A DNA stretch of 64,000 nt from Mucilaginibacter ginsenosidivorax (GTDB taxonomy: Bacteria; Bacteroidota; Bacteroidia; Sphingobacteriales; Sphingobacteriaceae), in contig NZ_CP042437.1 in assembly GCF_007971525.1 (NCBI RefSeq), positions 3,286,001-3,350,000 on the forward strand, in the 5' to 3' direction. The position numbers and the translations under genes are program-made. A model generated the notes under the pieces. The model was not told where the DNA came from. It was given only the letters and a program-made list of their open reading frames with translations, and searched no databases. The first letter of the stretch is position 1. Every line of letters begins with the position of its first letter. Shown piece after piece: positions 32,476 through 41,468 of this stretch.

Positions 32476-33900
32476 TTACAGGTTATCCTTTTTAGTTTCT
32501 ACGGCATCCTGCACCGCCTGCGGCAGGTTTGACAGCAGGTTATAGCCGGTAGCCTTCTCGATGTCCCGTACGGTTACGCGGTATTGTTTCCAGTCGGCAT
32601 TAATGGTGTTAACGTTGGGTGTATTAACGGCTATTACCCTTGTGGTTGCTGTAATCCTGTTAACGTCACCATCGCCGGTTGGCACCACAACTGCCACTTT
32701 CCAAACGTTGCTTGGTACTGTTACGTGACCACTGGTAATAGTGCTAACAGATCCCTTTGATCCCGTTCCACCGGTTCCGTAGCTTCCCATTACTATGTAT
32801 ACTTCATTGCCGGCAACAACCTGCTCGCGCAGGTAATTTTCAAGATTTGCCCAGGTTTGCTGGTTGTTTTGTGGAGCCTGCGGTATCATATTAGTCATCA
32901 GGAATGTAGCCGAGTTGGCATTAACCGAGCTTGTACGGTCGGCCGAAGGGCAGTTATGCCCCCTATCGAACCCGGAGCCCGAATAGCTATTGCTTTCTAC
33001 CTCATAAAAGCCTGCAGGTAAGCCGTTAAAACCGGCAAAATTATCAAGGCGGGCGGTGGCGTTGGTAATATTGGTTGCGTCAAGATGCCAGCTTACCCAA
33101 TTTGGTGTGCCGCGTGTGCTGTTATATGATTCTTCGTAATATTTTTGATCAATGAGGTAGTTATTGGCCATAACAATAGCAGGTTGTGCATCCGATGGGT
33201 TGCCCAGCAAAATGTTGCTGTTATCGCCGGTTGCCGGCTGTGCATCGGTGCCTGCAATAACCCCTCTGTCGGGCGCTGCTGTGCCGGTATTGCCCGTAGT
33301 ATCGCTGCCGCCGGTATCGGGCGGGCCAACAATAATTCCCGGATCACCCAGGCCCTTGAAAGTAATATCATCAATGTTAATGCGGGTTGTACCCAGTTTC
33401 CTGATCTGGAAACGGACTTTTGCTGTTGTAGTCACCTTAAATTAGTCGGTAACCAGGCTGGTGCTGTTTTCGGCGATGTCTGTACCCAGTTGCGTAAACG
33501 TAGCGCCGCTATCTGTCGACATCATCAGTTGCCAGGTTGATGCGGCGTCATTACCATATTTGGCATGTTTGATGCTGATTTGCTTTAAGCCTTTTACATC
33601 AAATTTCATAGTGATATCGCCGGTGCGCAGCCTTACTGCTTTATTGCCATCTTTAACATCAGCGGCCAAACTGCCTATTAATGCATCGTTAAAACTCCAT
33701 AAACCGGTACTTAGCTGAACATTTGCAATGGCATAAGCCGTTTTGGTGCCGTTTTCAAAATTTTCAACAACAGTGTAAGGCAGCGGTTGTTGTACAACAG
33801 TGGTATCGCCGGGGGGCGTGTGTGGGCTTTGCAGGTCTTTTTTACAGCTGGCTATAGCCAGCATTAAGCCAATACAGATAAATAAATTTCTTAATTTCAT
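32476..33900 (-). pseudogene. Secreted DNA/RNA non-specific endonuclease, interrupted by an in-frame stop
   Basis: Two open stretches on the minus strand, 33442-33900 and 32476-33441, are in the same frame and separated only by one TAA (33442-33444). The first part has a lipoprotein signal (lipobox AIASC) and a beta-sandwich module (NFENGTKTAYAIANVQLSTG to LMMSTDSGATFTQLGT). That module continues after the stop as VRFQIRKLGTTRINIDDITF. The second part then has a Gly/Thr-rich linker and the NUC1-type beta-beta-alpha-Me nuclease with the catalytic motif DRGHNCPSADR and the metal-ligand Asn in MIPQAPQNNQQTW. A complete gene would encode about 474 residues. Possible explanations are a real nonsense mutation, a base-call error or separate translation of the C-terminal part from an alternative start (GTG at 33435), which would lack a signal peptide. 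Confidence 0.8.
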
Positions 33901-34249
33901 AGGATAGTTTTTAATGGAGCAAAATTCGGCAATTAATATTAACTAAATATTAATAAACTATAGCAATACTATATTACTGAATTATCTACCGAAACAAATA
34001 CAAATTCAGGGCCTTAATATTTCTATGCGCTTAAATTGGGTACAGCATCAGTTTAGTGTTAACCTTGAAAAAATAATAAAACATTGATTATTATATATTT
34101 ATATAGAACTTTATTTGAAATGTGTTAAGTTATGTTAACCCAATTCAGGTGCGTTTGCCCCGAAACCCTTAGCTTCTATCGCTTTATCTAATGGGAATAA
34201 TTGTATTTTTGCTGATTGATGGCAAGTTGCCGGCGTAATTACAAAAAAC
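33901..34249. other. 349-bp intergenic region upstream of thiL
   Basis: AT-rich, no gene seen. A TATTTTTG box at 34204-34211 could be the -7 element of a thiL promoter (38 bp before the ATG), but no TTG lies at the right spacing. Confidence 0.4.
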
Positions 34250-35296
34250 ATGTTTGAAAATCAGGAAAGAACAAATCTGGAAGAATTAGGCGAGTTTGGC
34301 CTGATAAGCCATTTAACCAAAAATATAAAACTAACGCAGCCAAGTACCAATAAGGGAGTAGGTGACGATGCCGCAGTACTTGATTTTACCGGCAAAAAAG
34401 TTTTGGTAAGTACCGATATGCTATTAGAAGGCATTCATTTCGACCTGGCATATACGCCCTTAAAACATCTGGGTTATAAAGCCATCCAGGTTAACCTGAG
34501 CGATATTTACGCTATGAATGGCACAGCGTCGCAGGTTACGGTGTCTATAGGCATGTCGAGCAAATTTCCGTTAGAAGCAATTGAAGAACTTTACGAAGGC
34601 ATTTATATAGCCTGTGAAAAATATAATGTCGACCTGGTTGGCGGCGATACAACATCATCAAAACAAGGCCTGGTAATTAGTGTAACATCAATAGGTTATG
34701 CCGATGAAGTGGATGTGGTTTACCGCAACGGAGCCGGAGAAGGTGATTTGATTTGCGTATCCGGAGATTTAGGCGGCGCTTATACCGGCCTGCAATTACT
34801 GGAACGCGAAAAGCTGATTTATTTGGAAAATCCCAATATTCAGCCCGACTTGGAAGGTAAGGATTACATCGTAGAGCGCCAGTTAAAACCAGAAGCCCGC
34901 CGCGATATTGTAGAGCTGCTTAAAAGCATCGAGGTAAAACCTACGGCAATGATAGATGTATCTGACGGCCTTGCCTCCGAGATACTGCACATTTGCAAGC
35001 AAAGCGATAAAGGCTGCAATTTATACGAAGAGAAAATCCCGCTTGACCCGATGACTTACGAAACAGCCCGCGAGTTTAACCTTGACCCAACTGTATGCGC
35101 GTTAAGCGGCGGCGAAGATTATGAACTGCTGTTCACCGTAAAACAGTCAGACTACGATAAGATAAAGTTTAAGATGGACATTACTATCATCGGGCACATT
35201 ACCGAAGCTTCCGCAGGCTGTAACCTGATTACCAAATCCGGAAACTCACACCCATTAAAGGCACAAGGATGGAACGCGTTTAAAAAAGCGGAATAA
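34250..35296 (+). CDS. thiL: Thiamine-phosphate kinase
   Basis: Phosphorylates thiamine monophosphate to thiamine pyrophosphate. 348 residues of the PurM/ThiL fold: NKGVGDDAAVLDFTGKKVLV, STDMLLEGIHFDLAYTPLKH, the AIQVNLSDIYAMNGTA segment, DLVGGDTTSSKQGLVISVTS, and the late motifs AMIDVSDGLASEILHIC and ALSGGEDYELLFTV. The Asp residues in GDD, STD, LSD, GGDT and DVSDG are the Mg2+/nucleotide ligands. It is followed with no gap by a small membrane protein. No other thiamine gene lies in the window. Confidence 0.95.
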   Translation: MFENQERTNLEELGEFGLISHLTKNIKLTQPSTNKGVGDDAAVLDFTGKKVLVSTDMLLEGIHFDLAYTPLKHLGYKAIQVNLSDIYAMNGTASQVTVSIGMSSKFPLEAIEELYEGIYIACEKYNVDLVGGDTTSSKQGLVISVTSIGYADEVDVVYRNGAGEGDLICVSGDLGGAYTGLQLLEREKLIYLENPNIQPDLEGKDYIVERQLKPEARRDIVELLKSIEVKPTAMIDVSDGLASEILHICKQSDKGCNLYEEKIPLDPMTYETAREFNLDPTVCALSGGEDYELLFTVKQSDYDKIKFKMDITIIGHITEASAGCNLITKSGNSHPLKAQGWNAFKKAE

Positions 35297-35722
35297 ATGC
35301 TGGGCAGGCTTTTAAGCAGGTTTTATTTAAATAATCACCCTGAGGGCAATGTACCTGTTGCAGTAAAAAGGGGCGTGGTATTGCTTTATTTAGCGCTGAT
35401 TATCCAAATGGCCAATAACTCGCTTGATCATATACACCTCTTTGAATTTATCACCGAATTGCTTTTGGCTATATACATCATATTTGCTACAGGCGAGGGA
35501 CGTAAATGGGCGAGGATTGTAACATTGATTTTTATAATTTTTAATGTGATATCGTTCATATGGGCCGCGATTGTTTTCTTTCAAAAAAATCCGGCCGTAA
35601 AATTAAGTCCGGTAGTAATGGGGTTGTTTTTAGGAGAGATCCTGTTAGAAGTTACAGCTATCGCGATGCTTTTTTCAAAGAGTGCGGCCATTTGGTTTAA
35701 CAGGTCAAGGGTTGCCCTATAA
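35297..35722 (+). CDS. Small integral membrane protein of unknown function
   Basis: 141 residues with four predicted membrane helices (VVLLYLALIIQMANNSL, FITELLLAIYIIFATG, ARIVTLIFIIFNVISFIWAA and GLFLGEILLEVTAIAMLF). GEGRKWARIVTLIF between helices 2 and 3 resembles the 'RN WAR ... ' motif of small DoxX-like or DUF2127-like membrane proteins. I do not recognise a function. The ATG directly follows the thiL stop and a strong terminator comes after it, so it is transcribed with thiL. Confidence 0.7.
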   Translation: MLGRLLSRFYLNNHPEGNVPVAVKRGVVLLYLALIIQMANNSLDHIHLFEFITELLLAIYIIFATGEGRKWARIVTLIFIIFNVISFIWAAIVFFQKNPAVKLSPVVMGLFLGEILLEVTAIAMLFSKSAAIWFNRSRVAL

Positions 35723-35725
35723 ATA

Positions 35726-35764
35726 TAAAAATGGCCGGGCGCTATAGCAGCCGGCCATTTTTAT
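35726..35764. terminator. Terminator between the thiL unit and the M28 peptidase gene
   Basis: AAAAATGGCCGG pairs with CCGGCCATTTTT around a 12-nt loop; A- and T-tracts on opposite sides make it usable in both directions. Confidence 0.85.
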
Positions 35765-35797
35765 ATTGCTTTGAGCCTTTGGCATTCCGCTTTAAGC

Positions 35798-37450
35798 TTA
35801 TTTACCGATAGATTTATCCCTTGCTGCCTTAAACTCCGAACCGGGTTTCCAGCCGGGGAAGGTAGTTTCGTTACCAAGTTTGGTACCTATCCTGAAAAGG
35901 ATATCGGCTATCTGGGCCATGCCTGTAGCATCCATATCGGGCGTGTAATTATCGGCTTGCTGATGATAGCGGTTTTCGTTATAGTCTTTTTCTTTATCGG
36001 CGCCATAGGTACCATCATGCGTTTTGCTGGTGCTTCCTATATTAATATCAAGTGCCGGAACGCCCAGCTTGGCAAAGTTGAAATGATCTGACCGGTAATA
36101 GCTTCCAGAGCCGGGTGTACGGTCGCCAACTGTGGTTAGGCCGTCTTGCTGTGCAATAGCACCAACATAATCTTCCAGTTCATTTTGCCCTTTGCCGGTT
36201 ATGGCAATGTCTTTGGTTTCGCCATAATCGCCAATGGCGTCGATGTTTAAATCGGCAACGGTTTTATTAAGGGGATAAATAGGGTGCGTTGCATAATACT
36301 CAGAGCCCAATAAGCCTTGCTCTTCGCCTGTAACCGCTAAAAACACCATGGAGCGCTGCGGTTTTGCTGTTGATTTTTTAAACGCGTTGGCTATGCCGAT
36401 AATTGAAGCCACGCCATCGGCATTATCAATTGCCCCGTTATAAATGCTATCGCCCTGGGCGTTAGGTTTGCCAATGCCCAAATGATCCCAATGGGCGGTA
36501 TACAACACGCATTCGGTGGGCCTGGTGCTACCTTTTAAAATGCCAACGACGTTATGAGATGTAGAATATTTTAGTTTGGTATTAACGGTTAAGTTAACAG
36601 TCCTGTTAAGCGGAATAGCCTTAAAGTTTTTATCGCGAGCAATGGAGCGAAGATCTCCGTTGATACCGGCATCTGCGAAAAGCTTTTTGGCGGCGTCTTC
36701 TGTAATCCATCCCTCAACCTTACAGCGGTTCATGTGCTTATCAGGTTGTGTCAAATAAAGTTTTGCTCCCGAGTTACTGTTCGAAACAACACTCCAGCCA
36801 TAGCTTGCCGGCGCTGTTTGGTGCACAATGATAACTCCTGCTGCGCCCTGGCGGGCGGCTTCCTCAAATTTATAGGTCCAACGGCCATAATAGGTCATGG
36901 TATCGCCTTTAAACAAATCTTTCCGACCCGATTTAAAGCCCGGATCATTAACCAGCACTACTACCGTTTTTCCTTTTACATCCAGCCCGGCATAATCATT
37001 CCAATGGTATTCAGGCGCTACAACACCATATCCGGCAAAAACCAAAGGGGAGTTTTTAAGTTCAACAGTAGCCACTTCGCGGCGGGTAAAGGCCACAAAA
37101 TCGCTGGTAACATGCAGGCTTAATGGCGATTTGCCTCCGCTGATTTCCATAGTGGCCGATGGTGTGCTGGTAACCTCAACCATAGGAACATCCTGGTAGT
37201 AACTGCCATTATTTCCCGGCGCTAACCCGGCTTTTTTAAACTCAGATGAAATGTAAGCGATGGCTTTGTTCTCCCCGACTGTAAAAGGTTTGCGACCCAT
37301 CATCGAATCGGCTGCCAATACCGCTATTTTTTCTTTAATTTCTTCGGGGCTGACGGCTTTGGCTGCCTCTTCCGTTTTTTTATCGTGTTTACAACCCGTA
37401 AATACAACGGCGCAGGATAATAATAAAAAACAAAATTGTTTAATATTCAT
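35798..37450 (-). CDS. M28-family metallopeptidase, lipoprotein
   Basis: 550 residues. The start at 37450 (MNIKQFCFLLLSC) gives a lipoprotein signal with lipobox FTGC and then KHDKK. A protease-associated (PA) domain occupies about residues 130-290 (VFAGYGVVAPEYHWNDYAGL, VIIVHQTAPASYGWSVVSNS). The M28 catalytic core follows with two-zinc ligands: TAHWDHLGIG (His, Asp), GAIDNADGVA (bridging Asp), VTGEEQGLLGSEYYA (Glu-Glu), NIDAIGDYG (Asp) and YYRSDHFNFA (His). M28 enzymes with this plan are aminopeptidases. It probably degrades peptides in the periplasm or at the cell surface. The gene is convergent with the thiL unit. Confidence 0.92.
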   Translation of the reverse strand: MNIKQFCFLLLSCAVVFTGCKHDKKTEEAAKAVSPEEIKEKIAVLAADSMMGRKPFTVGENKAIAYISSEFKKAGLAPGNNGSYYQDVPMVEVTSTPSATMEISGGKSPLSLHVTSDFVAFTRREVATVELKNSPLVFAGYGVVAPEYHWNDYAGLDVKGKTVVVLVNDPGFKSGRKDLFKGDTMTYYGRWTYKFEEAARQGAAGVIIVHQTAPASYGWSVVSNSNSGAKLYLTQPDKHMNRCKVEGWITEDAAKKLFADAGINGDLRSIARDKNFKAIPLNRTVNLTVNTKLKYSTSHNVVGILKGSTRPTECVLYTAHWDHLGIGKPNAQGDSIYNGAIDNADGVASIIGIANAFKKSTAKPQRSMVFLAVTGEEQGLLGSEYYATHPIYPLNKTVADLNIDAIGDYGETKDIAITGKGQNELEDYVGAIAQQDGLTTVGDRTPGSGSYYRSDHFNFAKLGVPALDINIGSTSKTHDGTYGADKEKDYNENRYHQQADNYTPDMDATGMAQIADILFRIGTKLGNETTFPGWKPGSEFKAARDKSIGK

Positions 37451-37597
37451 ATAGTAGTGTTTTTTCAAATGTAATTAATTGGGGTTGATTATAAAAGCCG
37501 CTCCTATTGTGGTATCAACGATAAATTGGCAGATTGTATTAGCCCCAAGCCCTAAGTTCTAATTCAAAAAAATCAACTTCAGACGTACTACTTAACA

Positions 37598-39010
37598 CTA
37601 TTGCTTAACGCCATATTTGCGCGCAATTTGCGGGTACACATCAATTAGCGCGTTTGACTTACCGTCCCTGTCAAAAATCTGCTCCCAGGTGCTCAGCGGT
37701 TCCCATATGAATGAACCAATACCTTTTCCGCCAGGTACTGTAAATGCAATATCGTTAACTTCTCTCTTTAGTTGAGTGTACTCGGCAACCATAACCTGTT
37801 TATGATAACGTTGGGCCATATCGGCCATGTTGGCTTTCAAATCATCCGGCGTGCCATGCCATTTGGGATAGTACGACAGTCCAATCACATCAAACGGCAA
37901 ATTTCTTGCCGCCATGTTGTCCATAAAAAACCGCGACTCGAGGTTTTGGCCGCCTAAGGCAATATGTACCATGATAATGGTTTTTGGGCTAACGGCCTTT
38001 ACTCCCTTTACGCCGGAGTAGATCAATTGCGCCAGGCTATCCAGGTTGTTAATCTGCCCGTCGGGCCAAACCACGCCGTGATTAATCTCGTTGCCAACCT
38101 GCACCATATCGGGCGTGGTGTTTTGATCTTTCAGCTGTTGCATTACCATCGCTGTATAATTCTGCACCGATTTTTTTAGGGTGATAAAATCCTGCCCAAC
38201 CCAGGCTGCCGGTTTATTTTGCTGCTGCGGATCGGCCCAGTAATCACTGTAATGAAAATCGAGCAGTAGCTTCATACCCGCGGCTTTTACGCGTTTGGCC
38301 ATTTGCCTGGTGTGCTCCAGATCGCAAAACCCCTTTGTTGGCGAATATCCTTTTGGCCCGGCAGGATCATTAAAAATGCGCAGGCGGATGTAGTTAAAGC
38401 CATGCTCCTTCAATATTTGAATAGCATCTTTTTCAACGCCTTTATCGCTGAATTTAACCCCTTTTGCTTCCAGCTCGGGCAGGAAAGAGATATCGGCGCC
38501 TAATATTTTGTCAGTTACCGTTTTGGCAACGTACTTATCGTTGGTTACCTTATGCGGGCTTCCGGGCTGTACGGTGTGAATTTCGGTTGATCCGGTCCAT
38601 AAGCTATCGCTTTTTGCCTCAAATTTTACATGGCCACGTGTACGCCCTGCAATTAATTTTACCCAAAGCTCGCCGTTTTTCATGTTGGCCCGCGCCGATG
38701 TATCAGTTATTGTAGCTGCAGCATCCGCTTTGCCGGATGTTGTTATTGTCGCTATCCGCGCATCACCCTGTACCGAAAAACGGATAAGGTTACGGGCCGT
38801 TTTTACTTCGTCGCCTTTACTGTCAATTACCACCACTTTAATCATTACATCGTCGGCACCATTGGCAATAACCGTAGTTTTATAGGGGGTAATTTGTACC
38901 TCGGCCGGCTGACCGGCCGGCTTCACCGCCTGGCGACGCTGCGCAAACGAAGTAGAAGCTATTAAAAGCAAGCAACCAATGATAACAAAAGAGAAGGGGG
39001 ATTTTTGCAT
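37598..39010 (-). CDS. Glycoside hydrolase family 53 endo-beta-1,4-galactanase
   Basis: 470 residues with a signal peptide (SFVIIGCLLLIASTSFA). An N-terminal Ig-like/invasin-type beta domain (about residues 35-145, ITPYKTTVIANGADDVMIKV) precedes the GH53 TIM barrel. Catalytic region: FNYIRLRIFNDP, KLLLDFHYSDYWADPQQQNK, the acid/base Glu in MVQVGNEINHGVVWPDGQ and the nucleophile Glu in VMVAEYTQ. GSFIWEPLSTW near the end also fits. The enzyme cuts beta-1,4-galactan side chains of pectin (type I arabinogalactan). There is no SusC/SusD or other pectin gene nearby; the next gene upstream is an APC permease on the same strand after about 100 bp. Confidence 0.92.
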   Translation of the reverse strand: MQKSPFSFVIIGCLLLIASTSFAQRRQAVKPAGQPAEVQITPYKTTVIANGADDVMIKVVVIDSKGDEVKTARNLIRFSVQGDARIATITTSGKADAAATITDTSARANMKNGELWVKLIAGRTRGHVKFEAKSDSLWTGSTEIHTVQPGSPHKVTNDKYVAKTVTDKILGADISFLPELEAKGVKFSDKGVEKDAIQILKEHGFNYIRLRIFNDPAGPKGYSPTKGFCDLEHTRQMAKRVKAAGMKLLLDFHYSDYWADPQQQNKPAAWVGQDFITLKKSVQNYTAMVMQQLKDQNTTPDMVQVGNEINHGVVWPDGQINNLDSLAQLIYSGVKGVKAVSPKTIIMVHIALGGQNLESRFFMDNMAARNLPFDVIGLSYYPKWHGTPDDLKANMADMAQRYHKQVMVAEYTQLKREVNDIAFTVPGGKGIGSFIWEPLSTWEQIFDRDGKSNALIDVYPQIARKYGVKQ

Positions 39011-39108
39011 AACTTTATAAATGGTTAATAAAGGTAATGCTTTGCTGGTGCCGATGGGATGGATAACATGATCTTTACAAACCCAAACGTAGATTATAGT
39101 AAGGCCAT

Positions 39109-40449
39109 TTACGACCAGTTTCTTTTATACCATCTTTTTAGCCGGGTGATAAAGGCAATGCGCTGCCAGGCAACCTCGGCACTAAGCAGTGCGATAATGG
39201 CGAATACAGACGCCTTAACGGCATCGCCCTCTGAAGAGAAGGTTCCGGCGAGGGCGATTACGTATACCAGAACAGGAAGCATTAAAAGGATACAAAGCCC
39301 CGGCACGCCCAGCGGTATCTTGAATGGCCTTGCCCTGTCGGGTTCTTTTATGCGCAGTTTTACCAGCGTGATATATTCTAACGAAAGGCCTGCTCCATAC
39401 ACCGTTACGTCGATAATAAACAATTCGCCCAGTTTCCATAATATCATAAAACTCACCACCAGCGAGCAAATAATGATGGATACAAAGGGCGTGTTGAACC
39501 GTTTATGTAAACGGTTGATTCCGGCGGGCAGCAACTTGTCCTGGGCCATTACGTGCGGCACCCGCGAAACGGATAGCAGCACAGCGGCGTAAATACCTAA
39601 GGAACTCGCCATGCCTCCTACAGCAACCACAACGCCAAGCCAATGCCCGGCTATCAACACACCCAGGGCGGGCATTCCTTCATCCGTAAATTTGGTATGA
39701 TTGATGCCCGATTGCTGTGCTACCCAGGTTATAAAAAAGTAAACCACTATAACCAGTGTAAACGCAATGATTATGGATAGAATATAGGAGCGTACCGGCC
39801 GCTCTACCTCCTCGGCATAGGTGGTCACGTTGTCCCAGCCCAGGCAATTCCACATCACCGTATACAAAGCCATCCCGAAAGATGGAAAATTAAGGCCTTT
39901 AAAAGATGGCGCAGGCAGCGTTAACGGCCCGGTATGGTGATGAAAGGCCAGCACAATTACAATAACCACCGGCGCCAGTACAATGGCGCTTAAAAATAAG
40001 CTTGCTTTACCCACCGGTACAATACCCAATATATTTAAGCCCGCTGATGCCCAAATGATGAGTAAACAAACCTGTATTTTATATTGAGCGAGTTCGGGAT
40101 AAAAAAAGGAAGCATACATTACAAATAGCACCGGGTAAATGGCCAGGTCTACAAATGTATAAAGCCAGGTCCACCAGCCTTCATAAAAGCCCCAACGGGT
40201 GCCAAGTGCGTGTTTTACCCATTTATAATAGCCGCCGTTTACCGGCATCATGCTGTTTAATTCCAGCACGGTTAATATGGCAGGCACATCCCACAAAAGC
40301 GGCGTAATTAACAGGATAATCAATGCGGCATGGTCGCCGGCGTAAGCTAACAAAGGCTCCAGGCCGTAAGGCCCACCGGATACGGTAAAGAAGATAACAG
40401 CAATAAGCTGTATAGGCCTTATCTTTTTTAATGCGGCGGGTGATGGCAT
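39109..40449 (-). CDS. APC-superfamily amino acid permease
   Basis: 446 residues with about twelve membrane helices. The N-terminal helix carries the APC signature FFTVSGGPYGLEPLLAYAG (broken helix 1 with Gly motif), then VLELNSMMPVNGGYYKWVKH, which is the helix 2-3 loop of this family. The segment MWNCLGWDNVTTYAEEVERP resembles helix 6, the second half of the substrate site. RIKEPDRARPFKIPLGVPGL is the usual cytoplasmic loop of APC transporters. It likely imports an amino acid or polyamine; the substrate cannot be read from sequence. The KilA-N gene ends 2 bp before its start on the same strand, suggesting shared transcription. Confidence 0.9.
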   Translation of the reverse strand: MPSPAALKKIRPIQLIAVIFFTVSGGPYGLEPLLAYAGDHAALIILLITPLLWDVPAILTVLELNSMMPVNGGYYKWVKHALGTRWGFYEGWWTWLYTFVDLAIYPVLFVMYASFFYPELAQYKIQVCLLIIWASAGLNILGIVPVGKASLFLSAIVLAPVVIVIVLAFHHHTGPLTLPAPSFKGLNFPSFGMALYTVMWNCLGWDNVTTYAEEVERPVRSYILSIIIAFTLVIVVYFFITWVAQQSGINHTKFTDEGMPALGVLIAGHWLGVVVAVGGMASSLGIYAAVLLSVSRVPHVMAQDKLLPAGINRLHKRFNTPFVSIIICSLVVSFMILWKLGELFIIDVTVYGAGLSLEYITLVKLRIKEPDRARPFKIPLGVPGLCILLMLPVLVYVIALAGTFSSEGDAVKASVFAIIALLSAEVAWQRIAFITRLKRWYKRNWS

Positions 40450-40451
40450 TT

Positions 40452-41318
40452 TTATTTATCCGTTTTTTTTGACGGTTTCCCGACAGGTAAAAAAGGGCTT
40501 TTGATTTTTTCTTCGGTATAGATAGATTTTCGTAGTGCCTTAAGCTGTTGTTCTGCAGCTTTTTTTAATGCGAGCAATCGTTGGTATTTATCAATTCCTT
40601 GTTCAATTAATATCGCATTATATCCCTCGAGATTAGATAAAACAAGTAATTCATGGGCATCTGCTAAATCTCTCATGTTTAGCCCTTTTAAGTGAAGTTG
40701 GGGGTTGGCCTCCCGCCATTGTTTTGCGGTAAATCCAAAGATTCCTACACTTAACAAATCGGCTTCGCTTGCATATATCAGCCACTCCCGATCTTTTTCG
40801 AGGTTTAATTTGGGAATTACAAAATCCTTTATAGCTGCAGTATGGATGGTATAATTCGCTTTAGACAAAAATCTTCTATAGTCCCATTCCGAACCCAGGC
40901 GCTTTTGCTCTTCATCTTTTAGTCGTTGAAATTCCCTTACTAATAATAATTGAAACCGTGGACTTATCCACATACCAAATTGAAATGCGATGTCTTTATG
41001 GGCGTAAGTACCCCCATATCGCCCTGGTTTTGCAGTAATTCCAATGGCACCTGTTTTTTCTATCCATTCTTTTACCGACAACACAAAATTATTTCCTCCT
41101 GCGGTGTTTTTAATTGTACCGAAATCGGTATAATTAAACTTTTCATTAAACATCGCCTCCCACTCACCCAGGTATTCAATTGTGTTTTTTAAACTAAGCC
41201 ATTTTGTGATAATGATGTTTTCATGTTGGCTTTTAGCCATATCTGTCAGTGATATGTAGTCAATATCATTTTGAGAAAAAATGGCAATTTCAACGCCTTC
41301 AACATTAATTTTACCCAT
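40452..41318 (-). CDS. KilA-N domain-containing protein
   Basis: 288 residues. The N-terminal half is a KilA-N (APSES-like) domain, as in phage anti-repressors: ISLTDMAKSQHENIIITKWL, LGEWEAMFNEKFNYTDFGTI, KEWIEKTGAIGITAKPGRYG, and AHKDIAFQFGMWISPRFQLL. The C-terminal half is helical (SEADLLSVGIFGFTAKQWRE, AEQQLKALRKSI) and ends in a basic stretch. KilA-N proteins bind DNA and are usually phage-borne, though many Bacteroidota carry lone copies. No phage structural or integrase gene is in the window, so this looks like a domesticated or orphan copy. It is 2 bp from the APC permease gene, which is an odd pairing. Confidence 0.9.
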   Translation of the reverse strand: MGKINVEGVEIAIFSQNDIDYISLTDMAKSQHENIIITKWLSLKNTIEYLGEWEAMFNEKFNYTDFGTIKNTAGGNNFVLSVKEWIEKTGAIGITAKPGRYGGTYAHKDIAFQFGMWISPRFQLLLVREFQRLKDEEQKRLGSEWDYRRFLSKANYTIHTAAIKDFVIPKLNLEKDREWLIYASEADLLSVGIFGFTAKQWREANPQLHLKGLNMRDLADAHELLVLSNLEGYNAILIEQGIDKYQRLLALKKAAEQQLKALRKSIYTEEKIKSPFLPVGKPSKKTDK

Positions 41319-41419
41319 AAAGATTTAATTATATTACGAGTATAAACATATATACTTTAAGAAGAAAACATTCATGACTTTAAACGAATTTAAGATAAGG
41401 CGTTTGTCATTCGTAAGCA

Positions 41420-41449
41420 TAAAAAAAGCCTCGGAATATCGGGGCTTTC
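41420..41449 (-). terminator. Terminator of the M61 peptidase gene
   Basis: On the minus strand AAAGCCCCG pairs with CGAGGCTTT (one G-U) and is followed by a T-run. It lies 20 bp past the stop at 41469. Confidence 0.75.
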
Positions 41450-41468
41450 AATAATCTAAATGGCGTAG

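Noticed and set aside
33435..33435. GTG start for an independent nuclease gene (32476-33435)
   Set aside because: The frame is continuous with the upstream lipoprotein part, and the beta-sandwich domain spans the stop, so one interrupted gene explains it better.
39059..39592. 177-residue plus-strand ORF antisense to the APC permease
   Set aside because: It lies opposite a clear permease and has no features of its own.
40964..40972. TTATCCACA, a perfect DnaA box
   Set aside because: A single box inside the KilA-N coding region, with no cluster or AT-rich unwinding element near it.
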